Counted from the stretch's first letter, positions 26,514 to 37,731 are shown. The stretch: DNA of 64,000 nt from Opitutia bacterium (GCA_003569245.1 BGOM01000024.1:1-64000); one strand, 5' to 3'. The notes: generated from the letters alone by a model not told the origin. Translations and numbers: made by a program.

Positions 26514-27154
26514 GACGCGAGTCCCGGCAGGTGGCGCCGATGGCGGATGAGGTAGTTGAGGCCGGAGATCACGGTCAGCGCGACCGACAGCCAGAAGAGC
26601 GCCATGATGATGACCTCCCAGCGCTGATGCCAGACGGCGGAAAGTTTCCAGTGCGTCTCATACGCGCGCAGACCGATGAGGTGTCCGATGGCGAGGATCT
26701 GCAGGAAGGTCTTGATCTTGCCGAGGCGCTCGGCCTCGAGCACCTGGCCGGACGCCGCCGCCACCAGGCGCAGGCCGGTGATCAGGAACTCGCGGATGAG
26801 GATGAGCACGACGCCGAAGGCGGTGATCAGCGTGGCCGCGCGGTCGGACGGGAGCGCCTGACCGGCGTCGTCCCAGCGGGTGACCGGCAGGCAGTCGATG
26901 GCGGCGAGCCCGACCAGCAGCCCGAGGATGAAGATCTTGTCGACCAACGCGTCCATCAAACGGCCGAAATCCGTCACGGCGTCGAATTTGCGGGCGATCC
27001 AGCCGTCGAAGATGTCCGTCAGGGCCGCGAGGATGAACAGCGCCAGGGCCGCGCTGGCCCAGACCCCGGCCCGATAGGTCCAGAGCGTGATCAGGAAGAT
27101 GGCCGGCAAGCGGGCGGCCGTCAGGAGGTTGGGGAGATGCCGAAGAAGACGCAT
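26510..27154 (-). CDS. pgsA: CDP-diacylglycerol-glycerol-3-phosphate 3-phosphatidyltransferase
   Basis: A 214-residue inner-membrane enzyme that makes phosphatidylglycerophosphate. The CDP-alcohol phosphotransferase motif is complete: DIFDGWIARKFDAVTDFGRLMDALVDK (D-x2-D-G-x2-A-R-x8-G-x3-D-x3-D). The N-terminus MRLLRHLPNLLTAARLPAIF is typical of PgsA, supporting the ATG at 27154. Product feeds PgpA, encoded immediately downstream. Confidence 0.94.
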   Translation of the reverse strand: MRLLRHLPNLLTAARLPAIFLITLWTYRAGVWASAALALFILAALTDIFDGWIARKFDAVTDFGRLMDALVDKIFILGLLVGLAAIDCLPVTRWDDAGQALPSDRAATLITAFGVVLILIREFLITGLRLVAAASGQVLEAERLGKIKTFLQILAIGHLIGLRAYETHWKLSAVWHQRWEVIIMALFWLSVALTVISGLNYLIRHRRHLPGLAS

Positions 27155-27208
27155 GCGGGCTTGCGGAAAGGATGTTCCCGACCGAGAGTACGCCGCAACA
27201 GGAAAACG

Positions 27209-27709
27209 ATGTCCCGTCCCCTCCGCATCGCCGTCTACCCCGGCACCTTCGACCCGATCACGCTCGGGCACCTCGACGTGCTGCGCCGGGCCTCGCGCCT
27301 CTTCGACCGCGTCATCGTCGCGGTGGCGCCCAGCGACGCGAAGAACCCGTGGTTCAGCCTCGAGGAACGCCTGACGATGGCGAAGGAGGCCTCGAAGGGC
27401 ATCCGCAACGTGCAGGTGCGCACGCTCGAGGGCCTGACGGTGGAGTTCGCCCACCGGCACAAGGCCGCCGCGCTCATCCGCGGTCTCCGCAAATTCAGCG
27501 ATTTCGAGTTCGAATTCGACCTGGCCCACGCCAACCGGCTGATGGCGCCGGAGATCGAGACCGTCATCCTCATGCCCAGCCAGGACCAGTTCGTCACCTC
27601 CTCGAGCTTCGTGAAGGACATCGCCCGCCACAAGCTGAGCCAGGCGGCCGCCTTTGTGCCGCGTTGCGTCCTGCCCCGCCTGCGCCGGAAACTGGCGGAA
27701 AAGGCCTGA
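27209..27709 (+). CDS. coaD: Phosphopantetheine adenylyltransferase
   Basis: A 166-residue nucleotidyltransferase of CoA synthesis. It has YPGTFDPITLGHLDVLRRA (the T/HxGH-type motif) and AALIRGLRKFSDFEFEFDLAHANR. The C-terminal SSSFVKDIARH corresponds to the ISSTxVRE-type loop. The ATG at 27209 gives the canonical MSRPLRIAVYPG start, preceded by a weak AGGA. Divergent from pgsA with a 54-base gap. Confidence 0.96.
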   Translation: MSRPLRIAVYPGTFDPITLGHLDVLRRASRLFDRVIVAVAPSDAKNPWFSLEERLTMAKEASKGIRNVQVRTLEGLTVEFAHRHKAAALIRGLRKFSDFEFEFDLAHANRLMAPEIETVILMPSQDQFVTSSSFVKDIARHKLSQAAAFVPRCVLPRLRRKLAEKA

Positions 27710-27808
27710 AGTCCCCGCCTCCGCTGTTGACCGTGGGGGGCAGTTCTATTTGCTCCGCCTTTCCCCCTCGCCCATCGGGCCCCGGGGACCCTCCGACTTC
27801 TACCAAAC

Positions 27809-29116
27809 ATGGACATCAAAATCCAAGAGACCAACCCGACCCGCCGCTCCGTCACCGTGACGATCCCCGCCGCGACGGTCGCCGCCGCCGACAAGGAAGT
27901 CGTCAAGGGCTTGTGCCGCAAGGCCGCCCTCCCAGGCTTCCGTCCGGGCAAGGCGCCCGAGACCATCGTCCGCCAGAAGTACGGCAAGAACATCGCCGAC
28001 GAGGTCAGCCAGCGCCTCCTGTCCGACGGCTACAAGCGCATCCTCGCGGAGAAGTCCCTGACCGTCTACACGATCGCCGACGTCCAGAAGGACGACACGC
28101 TCCCGGCCGGCGCCGACGTCGTCATCCGCTACGAGGTCGACGTGATCCCCGAGTTCAAGACCCCCGACTGGAAGGCCGTCAAGATCCCGGCCGAGCCCAT
28201 CAGCGTCTCCGACGCCGACGTCGAGGAGTTCATCGCCAAGCTGCGCGAGCAGCGCTCCCGCTACGAGAAGACCGAGGAGGCCGCCGCCAAGGGCGACTAC
28301 GTCCGCATCGCCTACGCCGGCACCATCGGCGGCCAGGCCATCGCCGAGATCGACGCCGAAGCCAAGGCCTACGGCTCCGCCGAGTCCACCTGGGAGGAGG
28401 CCGGCGCCACCGGCGAGATCGTCGCGGTGCCCGCCATCGCCCAGGCCGTGATCGGCCTCAAGGCCGGCGACGCCACCAAGGCCACCTACACCTTCCCCGC
28501 CACCCATGAGCGCGAGGCCCTCCGCGGCCGGACCGCCGAGTACGCCGTGACCGCCAGCGAGGTCCGCCGCAAGACCGTCCCCGCCCTCGACGAGACCTTC
28601 TTCAAGTCCATCGGCGTCAAGGACGAGGCCGAGCTCCGCGAGCAGGTCCGCAAGGCCGTCGAAGGCCAGAAGCAGCAGGCCGCCGCCACCGCCCGCCGCG
28701 AGAAAGCCGTCGAGGCCCTCCTCGCCGGCCTCGACTTCGCCCTCCCCGACTCCGCCGTCGACTCCGTCGCCGACGGCCTCTTCTACGAGTACGCCCAGCT
28801 CCGCATGCGCAACGGCGCCAAGCCCGAGCAGCTCGCGACCCAGCGCGACGAGATCCTCGCCGAGGCCCGCAAGGCCGCCGCCGTCAAGGTCCGCGCCCAG
28901 GTCGTCCTCGGTCGCATCGCCAAGGACGAGAAGCTCGAGCTCTCCCGCGAGGAGGTCAGCACCGCCCTCATGAGCGCGTCCTACGCCTCCCAGACCCCGC
29001 CCGAGAAGCTGGTCAGGGACCGAGCCCGGGTCGACGAGATCCGCCGCGACGCCCTGCTGAACAAGGCCCTGGACCTCGTCCTCGGCGATTCGCCGGCCAA
29101 GGTTGAGAAAGCCTGA
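27809..29116 (+). CDS. tig: Trigger factor
   Basis: A ribosome-associated chaperone and peptidyl-prolyl isomerase of 435 residues. The ribosome-binding signature [17 protein letters not shown] is near residue 45, the FKBP-like domain at about 155-240 ([15 protein letters not shown]), and the C-terminal helical chaperone domain follows. It precedes clpP and clpX, the usual tig-clpP-clpX order. TTGACC at 27726 may be part of its promoter, but no clear -10 follows. Confidence 0.95.
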   Translation: MDIKIQETNPTRRSVTVTIPAATVAAADKEVVKGLCRKAALPGFRPGKAPETIVRQKYGKNIADEVSQRLLSDGYKRILAEKSLTVYTIADVQKDDTLPAGADVVIRYEVDVIPEFKTPDWKAVKIPAEPISVSDADVEEFIAKLREQRSRYEKTEEAAAKGDYVRIAYAGTIGGQAIAEIDAEAKAYGSAESTWEEAGATGEIVAVPAIAQAVIGLKAGDATKATYTFPATHEREALRGRTAEYAVTASEVRRKTVPALDETFFKSIGVKDEAELREQVRKAVEGQKQQAAATARREKAVEALLAGLDFALPDSAVDSVADGLFYEYAQLRMRNGAKPEQLATQRDEILAEARKAAAVKVRAQVVLGRIAKDEKLELSREEVSTALMSASYASQTPPEKLVRDRARVDEIRRDALLNKALDLVLGDSPAKVEKA

Positions 29117-29130
29117 GTCCCGGGTATAGT
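29103..29130 (+). promoter_or_regulatory. Promoter for clpP
   Basis: TTGAGA (29103-29108), 16 bases, then TATAGT (29125-29130; five of six matches to TATAAT). The -35 lies in the last codons of tig, giving clpP-clpX its own promoter with a leader of under 20 bases. Confidence 0.6.
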
Positions 29131-29154
29131 ATCCCTCGCACCCACCTCCCGCCC

Positions 29155-29751
29155 ATGTCCTACATCATCCCCAACGTTGTCGAACGCGATGCCCGCGGGG
29201 AGCGCGCGTGGGACATCTACAGCCGCCTCCTCAAGGACCGCATCATCTTCCTGGGGGCCCCCATCTACGACGAGGTCGCCAACGCGATCATCGCGCAGAT
29301 GCTCTTCCTGCAGATGGAGGACCCGAAGAAGGACATCTCGATCTACATCAACTCGCCCGGCGGCTCGATCACCGCGGGCATGGCGATCTACGACACGATG
29401 AACTTCCTCACCTGCGAGGTGAACACCTATTGCGTCGGCCTCTCCGCCAGCATGGCCACGGTGCTCCTCGCGGCCGGGACCAAGGGCAAGCGCTACGCGC
29501 TCCCCAACTCCCGCATCATGATCCACCAGCCGAGCGGCGGCGCCACCGGCCAGACGTCGGACATCTCGATCGCCGCGAAGGAGATCCTCCGCTGGCGCGA
29601 CACGCTCAACCACGTCCTCGCCAAGCACAGCGGCAAGACGCCCGAGGACCTGCAGCGCGACTCCGACCGCGACTTCTACATGACGGCCGAGCAGGCCAAG
29701 GCCTACGGCCTCGTCGACCACGTCGTCCAGCCCAAGCCGGGCCGCGCCTGA
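29155..29751 (+). CDS. clpP: ATP-dependent Clp protease proteolytic subunit
   Basis: A 198-residue serine protease that forms the ClpXP degradation barrel. The catalytic Ser is in [14 protein letters not shown], the His in [10 protein letters not shown] and the Asp in the RDSDRDFYM region. [18 protein letters not shown] is also diagnostic. The leader is pyrimidine-rich (acccacctcccgccc) with no Shine-Dalgarno. clpX follows after four bases. Confidence 0.96.
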   Translation: MSYIIPNVVERDARGERAWDIYSRLLKDRIIFLGAPIYDEVANAIIAQMLFLQMEDPKKDISIYINSPGGSITAGMAIYDTMNFLTCEVNTYCVGLSASMATVLLAAGTKGKRYALPNSRIMIHQPSGGATGQTSDISIAAKEILRWRDTLNHVLAKHSGKTPEDLQRDSDRDFYMTAEQAKAYGLVDHVVQPKPGRA

Positions 29752-29755
29752 TCCC

Positions 29756-31081
<1,326 letters not shown>

Positions 31082-31085
31082 TCCC

Positions 31086-31811
31086 ATGATCGTCTACCCG
31101 GCCATCGATATCCGCGGCGGTCGCTGCGTCCGCCTCAGCCAGGGTCGCGACGACGCCCGCACCGACTACTACCAGGACCCGGTCGAGCCGGCGATCCGGT
31201 TCGCCCAGGCCGGCGCGGAGTGGATCCATGTCGTCGACCTCGACGGCGCGTTCGGCGGGGCTCCGCTCAACCTGCCGACCTTGCGGCGCATCGCCGCGCT
31301 CGGGCCCAAGGTGCAGTTCGGCGGCGGCATGCGCGACCGCGCCCTCGCCGAGGCCGCCTACGCCGCCGGCGCAAGCCGCATCGTGATCGGCACCCGCGCC
31401 GCGACCGACCCCGGCTTCCTCCGGGAGATGGCCAAGGCCCACGGCCCGCGCCTCGCGGTCGGCATCGACGCCAAGGACGGTCTCGTCGCCGTCAAAGGCT
31501 GGACCGCCGTCACCGCCCTCCAGGCCACCGATTTCGCCAAGGAAGCCGGCGAGCTCGGGATCTCGACCGTCATCTACACCGACATCGCCACCGACGGCAT
31601 GCTCACGGGTCCGAACTGGAAATCCCTCGAGGCGGTCCTCCGGGCCTGCCCCTGCGGCGTGATCGCCTCCGGCGGAGTCGCCGGCACGGAAGACGTCGCC
31701 CGCCTCGCCCAGCTGTCCAAGGCCTACCCGAACCTGGTCGGCGCCATCGTCGGCAAGGCCCTCTACGAAGGTCGCTGTGACGTCGCCGGCCTGCTCCAGG
31801 CCTGCCGCTGA
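31086..31811 (+). CDS. hisA: Phosphoribosylformimino-5-aminoimidazole carboxamide ribotide isomerase
   Basis: A 241-residue TIM-barrel enzyme of histidine synthesis. The catalytic Asp residues are in PAIDIRGGRCVRLSQG and YTDIATDGML; other signatures are WIHVVDLDGAFGG and ASGGVAGTEDV. It follows clpX by four bases, an unusual operon partner, and is followed after 100 bases by a secreted protein and then hisD. A hairpin at 31824 may end part of the transcript. Confidence 0.95.
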   Translation: MIVYPAIDIRGGRCVRLSQGRDDARTDYYQDPVEPAIRFAQAGAEWIHVVDLDGAFGGAPLNLPTLRRIAALGPKVQFGGGMRDRALAEAAYAAGASRIVIGTRAATDPGFLREMAKAHGPRLAVGIDAKDGLVAVKGWTAVTALQATDFAKEAGELGISTVIYTDIATDGMLTGPNWKSLEAVLRACPCGVIASGGVAGTEDVARLAQLSKAYPNLVGAIVGKALYEGRCDVAGLLQACR

Positions 31812-31823
31812 CAGAAAACGGCC

Positions 31824-31848
31824 AAAACGGCCATCTTTGGCCTGTTTC
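31824..31848 (+). terminator. Possible weak terminator after hisA
   Basis: AAACGGCCA pairs with TGGCCTGTTT with one bulge and a short loop; only a short T run follows, so termination would be partial. Confidence 0.4.
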
Positions 31849-31911
31849 AAGAAGTCCGAAGGCGTGCACAGGCTTGCCAACGCCCCCCTCGTTCGCAACA
31901 TCGACCTTCCT

Positions 31912-32670
31912 ATGGCTACGATTCGCCCCCTCCTCGCCTTCCTCGCGCTCGGCACGTCCCTCCTCGCGGCCGATGCCCCCGCCGCCGGCGCGCTGACCGC
32001 CGCCGACGTGATCGCCAAAGCCCAGGCTGCCATGGTCAAGAACCCCGACGCCCTGCGCAAGATCAAGAGCCTGCACCTCGAGGCCAAGATCACCGACGCC
32101 GAAGGCAAGGGCGCCGGTTCCGTCATCATCCAGGTCGCCAGCCCCTTCAAGCGCCGCGAGTTCGCCTATAACGCGAACCACTCCGTCGAGACCATCACCT
32201 GCGCCAACGGCCTCGAGGGCTGGACCAAGAGCTCCGAACTCGTCACCGGCGGCCGCTCCCAGCTGGGCGTCATGCGCTACGAAGCCGTGAGCACGCTGAA
32301 GGACATGGCCACCGATGAGCTCGCCTTCTACGCGGCCCCCGCGGCCGGCGCCGGCAAGGTCGAGTACAAGGGCGAGGCCGAGATCAACGGCCTCAAGGTG
32401 CACAGCGTCGAGTACGGCTACCGCGGCGGCTTCAAGGTCACCCGCCACTTCGACGCCAAGGATTTCCATCTGGTGGCCTCCGACATGGCCGGCCAGGGCG
32501 GCAAGGTCCAGCGCCAGGTCGTCGACGAGAACACCTGGGTCGAAGGCGTGTCCTTCACCAAGAAGGAGACCATCCTGCTGGACGGCAAGAAGATCAGCGC
32601 CGTCGAGTATACCCAGGTGGTCGTGAACCACGAGGTGCCGGACGCCGCCTTCGCCTTCCCCCAGCGCTGA
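31912..32670 (+). CDS. Secreted protein, possibly LolA/LppX-like fold
   Basis: A 252-residue protein with a signal peptide (MATIRPLLAFLALGTSLLAA). The mature part has an N-terminal helix with VIAKAQAAMVKNPDALRKIKSLHLEA and then repeated beta strands (FKRREFAYN, GLEGWTKSS, EYTQVVVNHEVPDAAFAFPQR), as in LolA/LppX-like lipoprotein-handling proteins. The final NHEVPDAAFAFP strand is typical of that fold. Assignment rests on pattern only. It lies four bases before hisD, so it is probably cotranscribed with it. Confidence 0.55.
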   Translation: MATIRPLLAFLALGTSLLAADAPAAGALTAADVIAKAQAAMVKNPDALRKIKSLHLEAKITDAEGKGAGSVIIQVASPFKRREFAYNANHSVETITCANGLEGWTKSSELVTGGRSQLGVMRYEAVSTLKDMATDELAFYAAPAAGAGKVEYKGEAEINGLKVHSVEYGYRGGFKVTRHFDAKDFHLVASDMAGQGGKVQRQVVDENTWVEGVSFTKKETILLDGKKISAVEYTQVVVNHEVPDAAFAFPQR

Positions 32671-32674
32671 GCCG

Positions 32675-33979
32675 ATGCCGGTCCTGCGGGCCAGCGACAA
32701 GGGTTTCGAGGCCCGCCTGCGCGCCTTCATCGGCAACGGCGAGGCCGCCGAGGACGTCCGCGCGGCCGTCGCCGCGATCGTCGCCGACGTGAAGCACCGC
32801 GGTGACGCCGCCGTGCTCTACCACACGGCGAAGTTCGACCACGCGAAGCTCAACGTCCGCCAGCTAAGGGTGCCCGCCGCCCAGATCGAGCAGGCCGCCG
32901 CCCGCCTCGACCCGGCGAAGCGCAAGGCCTTCGCCGAGGCCGCGAAGTGCATCGAGGATTTCCATCGCCGGACCCTGCCCAAGGGCTGGACGGCGAAGAA
33001 CCCGCACGGCGCGACCGTCGGCGAGCGCTACCATGCGATCCGCCGCTGCGGCCTCTACATCCCCGGCGGCCAGGTCCCGCTCGTGTCCACCGCGCTGATG
33101 ACCGCCCTGCCCGCGAAGGTGGCCGGCGTGCCCGAGCTCTGCGCCTGCACCCCGCCCCAGGCGGACGGCAAGGTCAACCCCGATATCCTCGCGGCCCTCC
33201 ATCTCGCCGGCGTCAAGGAAGTCTACGCGGTCGGCGGCGTCCAGGCCATCGCGGCCCTCGCCTTCGGCACCGACAGCATCCGCGCGGTCGACAAGGTCTT
33301 CGGGCCCGGCAACGCGTACGTCACCGAGGCCAAGCGCCAGCTCTTCGGCGTCGTCGGCGTCGACCTCCTTCCCGGCCCCAGCGAGGTGATGATCATCGCC
33401 GACCGCACGGCCAAGCCGGCGTGGGTCGCGGCCGACCTCTGCGCCCAGGCCGAGCACGGCTCGGGCAAGGAGAAGCTCTACCTCGTCGCCGACTCCGCCG
33501 AACTCGTCGAGCGCTGCCTGGCCGAGGCCCGCGCGCAGGCGAGCCGCCTCACGCACGGCGACAAGATCCGCCTCGCCCTGGACCGCATGGTCTGCGCCGT
33601 CGTCGTCGACCGCATCGAGGAGGCCGCCGAGGTCGCGAACCTGGTCGCCCCGGAGCACCTCGAGCTGATGGTCGCGAAGTCCAAGCTCAACGCCCTTTCG
33701 GCCCGCATCACCACCGCCGGCGCCCTGCTGCTCGGGCATGAGACCCCGACGGTGCTGGGCGACTTCACCGCGGGCCCGAGCCACACCCTGCCGACCGGCG
33801 GGACCGGCCGTTTCTTCAGCGGCCTGCGCGTCGCCGACTTCCTCCGCCGGACCAGCCTGGTGCGCTACGACGCGGCCTCGCTGCGCAAGGCGGCCTCCGT
33901 GGTCGACGCGTTCGCCCGCATGGAGCGCCTCGACGCCCACGGTCGTTCGCTGACGATGCGCCTCGACCCGAAGGCCTAG
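32675..33979 (+). CDS. hisD: Histidinol dehydrogenase
   Basis: A 434-residue zinc enzyme catalysing the last two steps of histidine synthesis. Signatures include RYHAIRRCGLYIPGGQVPLVSTALM, the zinc-site region CAQAEHGSG, FGPGNAYVTEAKRQLFG and the C-terminal GPSHTLPTGGTGRFFSGL. A His near the end (DAHGRSL) fits the last zinc ligand. Its stop overlaps the convergent metallophosphoesterase stop by four bases (33976-33979). Confidence 0.96.
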   Translation: MPVLRASDKGFEARLRAFIGNGEAAEDVRAAVAAIVADVKHRGDAAVLYHTAKFDHAKLNVRQLRVPAAQIEQAAARLDPAKRKAFAEAAKCIEDFHRRTLPKGWTAKNPHGATVGERYHAIRRCGLYIPGGQVPLVSTALMTALPAKVAGVPELCACTPPQADGKVNPDILAALHLAGVKEVYAVGGVQAIAALAFGTDSIRAVDKVFGPGNAYVTEAKRQLFGVVGVDLLPGPSEVMIIADRTAKPAWVAADLCAQAEHGSGKEKLYLVADSAELVERCLAEARAQASRLTHGDKIRLALDRMVCAVVVDRIEEAAEVANLVAPEHLELMVAKSKLNALSARITTAGALLLGHETPTVLGDFTAGPSHTLPTGGTGRFFSGLRVADFLRRTSLVRYDAASLRKAASVVDAFARMERLDAHGRSLTMRLDPKA

Positions 33980-34854
33980 CCGACGACGAGCAGGCTGACC
34001 TGCGGCCGGCACCAGAAGCGCACCCCGTAAAGGTTGCCGATCCCGCGGGTGATGTGGATCAGCCGGCCTTCCCGTTCGCGGAGGCCTTCGAGGTGGGACT
34101 TGTCGCTCACCGGCGCCAGCCATTCCGCCAAGCCGGGCACGCCGACCTGGCCGCCGTGGGTGTGCCCGCAGAGCATGAGGTCCCAATGGTAGGGCATCGT
34201 CGCGATGCGCGCATCCGGATTATGGTTCAGCAGCAGGTGCGCGAGCGGCTCCCGGCCGGGACCGCGGCGCGGCGTCAGGCAGCGGGCCGGATGGTTCTGC
34301 TTCGTCCACAGGTCGCCCAGCCCCGAGACCTTCAGCCGGCCGCCGCGCACCGCGACCTCCCGCGTCTCGTTCACCAGCACGTCGGCCTGGGCGGCGCGCA
34401 ACAAGCCCATCACCGCGGCGGTGCGGGCGACTTCGCCGATCGGACCGTCCGCCACGATGGCGTCGTGATTGCCGAGGCAGGCGAACGTCGGCGCGGCGGC
34501 GCTCAGCCGGCGCAGGACGGCGGCGTAGGCCGCGGCCTCGCGTAACCGACCCGTGATGTAATCGCCGGTCAACGCGACGAGGTCGGGCCGTTGCGCGAGG
34601 CCGAGTTCGACGGCCTGCTCGATGTGCCCGAGCGAGACGTGCGGACCGAGATGCAGGTCCGAGAGGTGCAGGATGCGCAGCCCGGCGGGCGCGGGGAAAA
34701 GCGCGCGGTCGAGCGGGACTTCCGCGAGCTCGAACCAGGTGGGTTCGGCATAACGGGCGTAGGCGGCCGCGGACAGCCCCGCCCCGCCCGCCGCCAAGGC
34801 CGCCAGGAACGCCCGGCGGGTCGGACGGGCACCGGACGAGGAGGGCGCGGCCAT
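33976..34854 (-). CDS. Metallophosphoesterase with Tat-type signal (YkuE/LpxG-like)
   Basis: A 292-residue calcineurin-like phosphoesterase. Metal-binding motifs in order: LHLSDLHLG (D-x-H), LTGDYITG, LGNHDAI and LCGHTHGGQVG. The N-terminus contains TRRAFLAALAAGGAGLSAAAYA, a good twin-arginine signal, so export of a folded metal enzyme is likely. The family includes YkuE and UDP-diacylglucosamine hydrolases; the substrate cannot be assigned. It lies eight bases after the phosphatase at 34863. Confidence 0.88.
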   Translation of the reverse strand: MAAPSSSGARPTRRAFLAALAAGGAGLSAAAYARYAEPTWFELAEVPLDRALFPAPAGLRILHLSDLHLGPHVSLGHIEQAVELGLAQRPDLVALTGDYITGRLREAAAYAAVLRRLSAAAPTFACLGNHDAIVADGPIGEVARTAAVMGLLRAAQADVLVNETREVAVRGGRLKVSGLGDLWTKQNHPARCLTPRRGPGREPLAHLLLNHNPDARIATMPYHWDLMLCGHTHGGQVGVPGLAEWLAPVSDKSHLEGLREREGRLIHITRGIGNLYGVRFWCRPQVSLLVVG

Positions 34855-34862
34855 GGGCACGG

Positions 34863-35636
34863 TCAGTCGTACAAGGCGCGCAGCACCGCGGCATGCAGGT
34901 CCGGCGCGGCGGCGATGACGTTGCCGCCGGCGAGCGCGTCGCCGCCCCGCCAATCCGTGACCACGGCGCCGGCGCCGCGCAGGATCGGCAGCACGGGGAC
35001 GAGGTCCCACGGGTTCATCACCGGATCGGCCACCACATGCGCGCGGCCGCTGGCCACGAGGAGGTGGCCGTAACCATCGCCCCAGGTGCGCGTGTGCGCG
35101 ACCGAGTCGGCGAGGCGGGCCCAGCGGGCGCCCTTGTGCAGGCGGCGCACGTTGTCGAAGTCGGTCGAGACGACGACGGCCTCGGACAGCGGGGCCTCGG
35201 CGACGCGGACGACGCGGCCGTTGAGGCGCGCGACCCGGTTGTCGCCGATGAGGCGTTCCCGCAGGATAGGCTGGTCGATGAGGCCCAGGATGGGCGCACC
35301 GCGGTGGCGCAGACCGATGAGCGTGACGTAGAGCGGCACGCGCGAGAGGAAGGACTTGGTCCCGTCGATCGGATCCAGCACCCAGCAGAACTCGGCGTCG
35401 GTGTTCTCCGGCCCGAACTCCTCGCCGAGGATGCCATGACCGGGGTAGGCGCGCCGGATGGCCGCGCGCATGATCCGCTCGGCCTCCTTGTCGGCCACCG
35501 TCACCGGCGTGCCGTCGGGCTTGATCTCGATCTCCGTGTCGAGCCGGGCATGGGCCGCGGAGAGGACGCCGCGGGCGAGGTCGGCCAAGGACTCGGCAAA
35601 GTCCGTCAACTCCCGCTGGCTGGCTTCGTTCAGCAT
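34863..35636 (-). CDS. hisN: Inositol-monophosphatase-family phosphatase, probably histidinol-phosphatase HisN
   Basis: A 257-residue Mg-dependent phosphatase with GEEFG, DPIDGTKSF and the C-terminal MNPWDLVPVLPILRGAGAVVTDWRG; the Asp and Glu residues there bind metal. The SRVPLYVTLIGLRHRGAPILGLIDQPI pattern and GDGYGHLLVASGRAHVVADP resemble HisN histidinol-phosphatases more than SuhB. Its closeness to hisA and hisD supports the histidine pathway. The ATG at 35636 gives MLNEASQREL. Confidence 0.8.
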   Translation of the reverse strand: MLNEASQRELTDFAESLADLARGVLSAAHARLDTEIEIKPDGTPVTVADKEAERIMRAAIRRAYPGHGILGEEFGPENTDAEFCWVLDPIDGTKSFLSRVPLYVTLIGLRHRGAPILGLIDQPILRERLIGDNRVARLNGRVVRVAEAPLSEAVVVSTDFDNVRRLHKGARWARLADSVAHTRTWGDGYGHLLVASGRAHVVADPVMNPWDLVPVLPILRGAGAVVTDWRGGDALAGGNVIAAAPDLHAAVLRALYD

Positions 35637-35713
35637 GTCCAAGGGGTAAGGCGGGAGCCCGCGGCCTCCAAGCGAAAAGCCCGCGGCCCGCGCGGGTCGG
35701 CGGCCAAAACACC

Positions 35714-35741
35714 TTGCCCGCCCATCCTCGCCGACTAGTTT
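35714..35741 (+). promoter_or_regulatory. Possible promoter for the 35752 gene
   Basis: TTGCCC (35714-35719), 16 bases, TAGTTT (35736-35741). The ATG is ten bases downstream, implying a very short or absent leader. Confidence 0.4.
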
Positions 35742-35751
35742 GCGCCTCCGC

Positions 35752-37731
35752 ATGCCCCCCGCCGCCCTGCTGCTGACCTGCGCCTTGCTCACCGCCGCGA
35801 CATCGACCGAAGGCGCGACCCAGCCCTCCCCTACGGCCTCCGACGAGCGGGTCACGATCGACGCCCAAGGCCGCCTGCGCATCCATCCCTTGCCGGTCGC
35901 TCCGGCGTTCCGCAACGTCTGGCCCGAGGCCTGGGAGGAAAAATTCCGTGACCGGGTGAACGCCAGCCTCCAGGCCAGCGACATCCAGCCAGGCAAGTAC
36001 GGCGGGACCTTCTTCGAGAACGAGAAGGCGAGCTACCCCCAGGCGTTCATTGGCTTCCTGAAAGGTCAACGCAAGGAGGCCCTGAAATTCCTGCAGCAGG
36101 ACGACGACGCGGCCTGGAGCAAGCAGCTGACCATGGGGGTGGACTGGTTTCCGTCCTTCACGATCCGCGGGCAGGTCCGCAAATACTTCTTCTTCGGACA
36201 ATACCTCGAGCCCGCCTATCGCCGACGCATGTTCGCCTCGGCCCAGGTCTGGACCGAGATCGATCCCCTGCGCCGACCCAACCCGTTCTGGAAACCGCCC
36301 GCCCAACGCGCCAAAGCCGGCGAAGGCTGGACGCCGGAATACCACAACTCCTGGGTGGACGTGCGCTCGACGGACAATCTGCGGGCGATGCGCGAGGTCG
36401 CCGTGTATCTGATGGCGGAGGAGACCGGCAACCGCGCGACGGCGCAGCTTTACAAGGAACATCTCCGGGCCTACGTGACGGCGCTCTTCCAGACGGGCAT
36501 GGGGGAATGGGATAGCGCGAACTACCTGAGCCATGGGCTGACGGCTTATCTGCAGCTTTACGATTTCGCCCAGGACCCGGAGGTGAAACTGCTGGCGAAG
36601 GCGCACCTCGACTGGACCTGCACGGCGGCGGCCGTGAAATACTACCGGGGCGCCTGGGCCGGGCCCAACATCCGCGACTACGGCAACATCGGGGTCCACG
36701 ACGGCGCCAGCGGCGAGTTCTGGCACTACTTCGGCGACTGGGCGCAACCCGCCGCCAAGCCCTACCGCGACTTCGTGCATCTGGCTACCAGCGCCTACCG
36801 GCCGCCGGCGGCGGTGGTCGCCTTGGCGCGCAAAGACTTCCCGCGGCCGGTCGAGGTGCTGGCCAGCAAGCCGAGCTACGATGGCTGGACGAAACCCGGC
36901 GGCGAAACGGCGCCGACCTACCACGAGACGACCTGGTTCGGTCATCACACGCAGATGGGGTCGTTGCCACAGGGGCACTTCGACCAAGCGGGCATGAACC
37001 TCAACGGCTTCCGGCTGCTGGCGGAGAACCCGCGCCGCGGGGTCGATACCGTGATCCCTTTCACCTCGCTGGACTATAACCACAGCCACGCCAGCGCCAC
37101 CAACGGGGGCGACCGGCTCGGGCAAAGGAAAGGCGCGCTGGTCTGGCTCAATGCCCGGCCGCGCACCAACGTCTACTTCTTCCTCCCGAAAGATGCGGCG
37201 ATCACCGAAACGCCCGGCGTGACGTTCATCCGGCTGCCCCGGACCTGGCTGGCGTTGCACTGGCTCAACGCGCGTCCCGCCGGCCACGACGCGGCGGCGA
37301 CGGCCAAGGTCTGCGGAGGCAAGCGTCCGTTCCCGGAGGACCAGGTCTGGCGGGCGGAGACGGGCGAAGGCCCCGGGGGCTTCGCGCTGGAAGTGGGCGA
37401 GCCGGAGACGCACGGAGACTTCGCCGACTTCCAGCAGGCCGTGCGGACGAAGTCCCGCGTCGACCTGGCCCGCCTGGCCCAAGGTGAAGCGCATTTCCAA
37501 GCCGCCGACGCCACCCGGGTCGGCGTCAAACTGACGAACGACCGGACCTGGGTGGTCTTCCGGGATGGCCAACCGCATGACTGGAAGACGCATGGCGCCC
37601 TCTGGGCCGGCGCCGGTTCGCCGGTGTCTTTAGGGTGGAAAGAAGGGGTTCTCAAGGTCCAGGCTGGAGGTCATACCTTCGAAGGAAAACTCGCGGAAGG
37701 TCGGTACGCCTTCACGAACCTCGGTCCGTGA
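35752..37731 (+). CDS. Large secreted protein of unknown function, possibly carbohydrate-active
   Basis: A 659-residue protein with a signal peptide (MPPAALLLTCALLTAATSTEGA). The ATG at 35752 is preferred to a TTG at 35740 that overlaps a likely -10 element. The first 350 residues are helical and rich in Trp/Tyr (EYHNSWVDVRSTDNLRAMREVAVYL, DSANYLSHGLTAYLQLYDFA), suggesting an alpha/alpha toroid as in many polysaccharide lyases. A His-rich middle (TTWFGHHTQMGSLPQGHFD, NHSHASATNGGDR) may hold active-site residues. The C-terminal third is beta-rich. No family could be named with certainty. The propeller protein at 37783 follows. Confidence 0.6.
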   Translation: MPPAALLLTCALLTAATSTEGATQPSPTASDERVTIDAQGRLRIHPLPVAPAFRNVWPEAWEEKFRDRVNASLQASDIQPGKYGGTFFENEKASYPQAFIGFLKGQRKEALKFLQQDDDAAWSKQLTMGVDWFPSFTIRGQVRKYFFFGQYLEPAYRRRMFASAQVWTEIDPLRRPNPFWKPPAQRAKAGEGWTPEYHNSWVDVRSTDNLRAMREVAVYLMAEETGNRATAQLYKEHLRAYVTALFQTGMGEWDSANYLSHGLTAYLQLYDFAQDPEVKLLAKAHLDWTCTAAAVKYYRGAWAGPNIRDYGNIGVHDGASGEFWHYFGDWAQPAAKPYRDFVHLATSAYRPPAAVVALARKDFPRPVEVLASKPSYDGWTKPGGETAPTYHETTWFGHHTQMGSLPQGHFDQAGMNLNGFRLLAENPRRGVDTVIPFTSLDYNHSHASATNGGDRLGQRKGALVWLNARPRTNVYFFLPKDAAITETPGVTFIRLPRTWLALHWLNARPAGHDAAATAKVCGGKRPFPEDQVWRAETGEGPGGFALEVGEPETHGDFADFQQAVRTKSRVDLARLAQGEAHFQAADATRVGVKLTNDRTWVVFRDGQPHDWKTHGALWAGAGSPVSLGWKEGVLKVQAGGHTFEGKLAEGRYAFTNLGP